Part shown: positions 62,475 to 64,000 of the stretch, one piece after another | Layout: every line of letters begins with the position of its first letter | Numbering within the stretch: the stretch's first letter is position 1 | Source: Halofilum ochraceum | Lineage (GTDB): Bacteria > Pseudomonadota > Gammaproteobacteria > XJ16 > Halofilaceae | Length of the DNA stretch: 64,000 nt | Direction of reading: 5' to 3' | Assembly: GCF_001614315.2 (NCBI RefSeq) | Contig: NZ_LVEG02000005.1 | Coordinates: 124,001 to 188,000 of the forward strand | Program-made: the position numbers and the translations under genes | The notes under the pieces: model-generated | Told to the model about the DNA's origin: nothing | The model's input: the letters and a program-made list of their open reading frames with translations, nothing else | Databases searched by the model: none

Positions 62475-63203
62475 ATGCTCGATTCCGTGAACACCACAGC
62501 GCTCCACCCGCGCGCCGATGATGGCGCCATCACCGTACAGGAATGGGTATACCGGCAGCTCAAGGAGCGGATCCTCACCGGCCAGTTCGTGCCCGGGCGC
62601 AGCGTGACGCTGCGCGGGATCGCGGCCATGCTCGAGGTCAGCCCCACGCCGGTGCGCGAGGCCCTGCGGCGGCTCGTGTCGGAGCGCGCACTGGAGGTCC
62701 ACGGCAACCGGCGCGTGAGCGTCCCGACCATGACGCGGCGCAAGTTCGATGATCTCTGCGCCGTGCGCGTGTCGCTGGAGACGCTGGCGGCGGAGCGTGC
62801 CATGCCGCACATCGACGCGGGTCACCTGGAGCGCCTTCGCCGCCTCGACGCGGAGGTCGACGAGGCGGTCGAGAACGGCGAGATCAACCGCTACCTGCAC
62901 CGCCACCGGGAGTTCCACTTCAGCATCTACGAGTTGGGTTCGGCCGAGGTGCTGATGCCCTTGATCGAGAGCGTCTGGCTGCAGTTCAGTCCGTTCCTGC
63001 GGCTGGTCGTGAGTCATATCGGGGTCGACTACATCGTCGACCGCCACGCCGACGCACTGAACGCACTCGAACGCCAGGACCACGCAGCGCTGCGATTCGC
63101 GATCGAGGCGGATGTCCGCGAGGGTTTGGGGTCGCTGACGGAGTCGGAATGGCGGGATCTCGACGCCGCGACCCGCAAGGCCAGCGATGAGCCGGGCCGT
63201 TGA
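62475..63203 (+). CDS. GntR family (FCD) transcriptional regulator
   Basis: A 242-residue regulator. The N-terminal winged helix reads VQEWVYRQLKERILTGQFVPGRSVTLRGIAAMLEVSPTPVREALRRLVSERALEVHGNRRVSV, the GntR signature. The C-terminal FCD domain contains CAVRVSLETLAAERAM and the metal-binding His/Asp region HRHREFHFSIYELG. FCD-type regulators usually repress catabolic genes until an acid or amine ligand binds. It stands between puuA and puuC and probably replaces PuuR, which is an unrelated cupin-HTH repressor in E. coli. GGAGGA precedes ATG 62475. Confidence 0.9.
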   Translation: MLDSVNTTALHPRADDGAITVQEWVYRQLKERILTGQFVPGRSVTLRGIAAMLEVSPTPVREALRRLVSERALEVHGNRRVSVPTMTRRKFDDLCAVRVSLETLAAERAMPHIDAGHLERLRRLDAEVDEAVENGEINRYLHRHREFHFSIYELGSAEVLMPLIESVWLQFSPFLRLVVSHIGVDYIVDRHADALNALERQDHAALRFAIEADVREGLGSLTESEWRDLDAATRKASDEPGR

Positions 63204-63236
63204 GCGGGGATTGCGCCCGAAAGCGCGAGACGCTAT

Positions 63237-63246
63237 TGTGATCACA
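63237..63246. promoter_or_regulatory. Probable GntR operator at the aldehyde dehydrogenase gene (TGTGATCACA)
   Basis: The same 10 bases as 62376-62385, 56 bp before the start codon of the aldehyde dehydrogenase gene and 33 bp after the gntR stop. Confidence 0.75.
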
Positions 63247-63301
63247 AAATAACACCCGGCGAAGACGCGCCGGCGTTCACCGATATGCGGAGGATCGCAG
63301 G

Positions 63302-64000
63302 ATGGAATTGCCCGAAACACGGCAAGCCTGGGCCACACTGGCCGACTCGCTCGACATCCGGAATCGCGCGTTCATCGACGGCCGCTATGTCGATGCCGCC
63401 AGCGGCCGAGCCTTCGACTGCGTCAACCCGGCCACCGGTGAAATCATCACCCGCGTGGCCGAATGCGACAGCGAGGACGTGGACCGGGCCATTCAGTCCG
63501 CCCGGGCCTCGTTCGAGGACGAGCGCTGGGCAGGCATGGATCCCCGCGCGCGCAAGACGGTCCTGTTGCGACTCGCCGCGCTGATCGAAGAACACCGTGC
63601 GGAACTCGCCCTGCTCGAAACACTGGACATGGGCAAGCCGATCGCCGACTCCAGCGGCGTCGATATCCCGCTGGTGGCGCGTACGTTCGGCTGGTACGCC
63701 GAGGCGATCGACAAGCTCTACGGCGAGACCGCGCCGACCGCGGACAACGTGCTGGCCACGATTACGCGCGAGCCGATCGGTGTCGTCGCCGCGGTCGTGC
63801 CCTGGAATTTCCCGCTGATGATGGCCGCCTGGAAACTCGGCCCCGCCCTCGCGGCCGGCAACTCGGTCGTGCTCAAGCCGGCGGAGCAGAGCCCGCTCAG
63901 CGCGCTGCGACTGGCGGAACTGGCGATCGAGGCGGGGCTGCCCGAGGGCGTGCTCAATGTCGTGCCTGGATTCGGGCCGACCGCCGGCAAGGCATTGGGC
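63302..64000 (+). CDS. puuC: Gamma-glutamyl-gamma-aminobutyraldehyde dehydrogenase-like protein (3' end outside window)
   Basis: N-terminal 233 residues of an NAD(P)-dependent aldehyde dehydrogenase (full length near 495). It starts MELPETRQAWATLADSLDIRNRAFIDGRY, followed by NPATGEIITRVAECDSEDVDRAI and the cofactor-binding VVPWNFPLMMAAWKLGPALAAGNSVVLKPAEQSPLSAL. The catalytic Cys lies beyond the window. The opening LAxxLxIxxRAFIDGxY is typical of PuuC (4-guanidinobutyraldehyde/gamma-glutamyl aldehyde dehydrogenase). GGAGGA lies 8 bp before the ATG. It continues the putrescine pathway from PuuB. Confidence 0.9.
   Translation, partial: MELPETRQAWATLADSLDIRNRAFIDGRYVDAASGRAFDCVNPATGEIITRVAECDSEDVDRAIQSARASFEDERWAGMDPRARKTVLLRLAALIEEHRAELALLETLDMGKPIADSSGVDIPLVARTFGWYAEAIDKLYGETAPTADNVLATITREPIGVVAAVVPWNFPLMMAAWKLGPALAAGNSVVLKPAEQSPLSALRLAELAIEAGLPEGVLNVVPGFGPTAGKALG

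Overview
The window is high-GC chromosomal DNA from a gammaproteobacterium. An RpoS-type sigma factor, AcnA, PdxH, YghU, Puu-type putrescine genes and carnitine/choline catabolic genes all fit that class. The amount of quaternary-amine metabolism (carnitine to glycine betaine, choline dehydrogenase) suggests a halophilic or marine lineage. No rRNA, tRNA or CRISPR array was seen and the species cannot be named from the sequence.

Left core, 1-19.7 kb. A class III aminotransferase and a methyltransferase end in a clear terminator and a REP-like palindrome. A tight three-gene carnitine operon (cdhC-like, cdhA-like, cdhB-like) faces a thiolase, which can consume the acetoacetate made by that pathway. 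Next come a SHOCT membrane protein, a BetA-like choline dehydrogenase, an MTHFR-like protein, a DUF6746 protein and a sterol-desaturase-family enzyme. A regulatory block follows: two Crp/Fnr regulators, a diguanylate cyclase, and rpoS only 6 bp downstream of it. Then come an ArsR/membrane protein/rhodanese operon, a TetR regulator whose identical flanking operators now front only a deleted EamA transporter, a GFA protein and YghU.

Tn7-like island, 20133-47792 (27.66 kb). Both ends can be placed to the base. A 5-bp target duplication (CTCAT) flanks imperfect terminal inverted repeats, and each end carries three copies of a ~20-bp TnsB-type site, spaced in the left end and tandem in the right end. 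The centre holds tnsA, tnsB, tniB and tniQ in one direction and a divergent tyrosine recombinase. The left cargo is a complete three-gene Shango-type anti-phage operon (helicase, ATPase, TerB protein) and an orphan Xre/MbcA/ParS-like antitoxin. The right cargo is a 2052-codon protein with an Mrr-like nuclease start, helical repeats and a possible PIN domain; a two-gene metallo-beta-lactamase/membrane-protein cassette; three Asp-nucleophile alpha/beta hydrolases (dehalogenase or epoxide-hydrolase type) with a divergent LysR regulator; an inverted partial copy of that LysR gene; and a flavodoxin-fold quinone reductase. The island inserted at the start codon of a small phage-type HTH gene that is now frameshifted. 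The giant protein and the MBL/membrane pair are the best candidates for undescribed defence systems.

Right core, 47.8-64 kb. A gene-poor stretch leads to acnA, pdxH, a YjbQ-family gene and an SDR gene. Then come a PAS-GGDEF protein, an orphan NarL-type histidine kinase, a cysteine synthase, a DUF6279 lipoprotein and an Ldh-family dehydrogenase. The window ends in a putrescine/agmatine module (agmatinase, PuuB-like oxidase, PuuA-like ligase, GntR regulator, PuuC-like aldehyde dehydrogenase cut by the window edge), with three TGTGATCA-cored operator-like sites in its two promoter regions.
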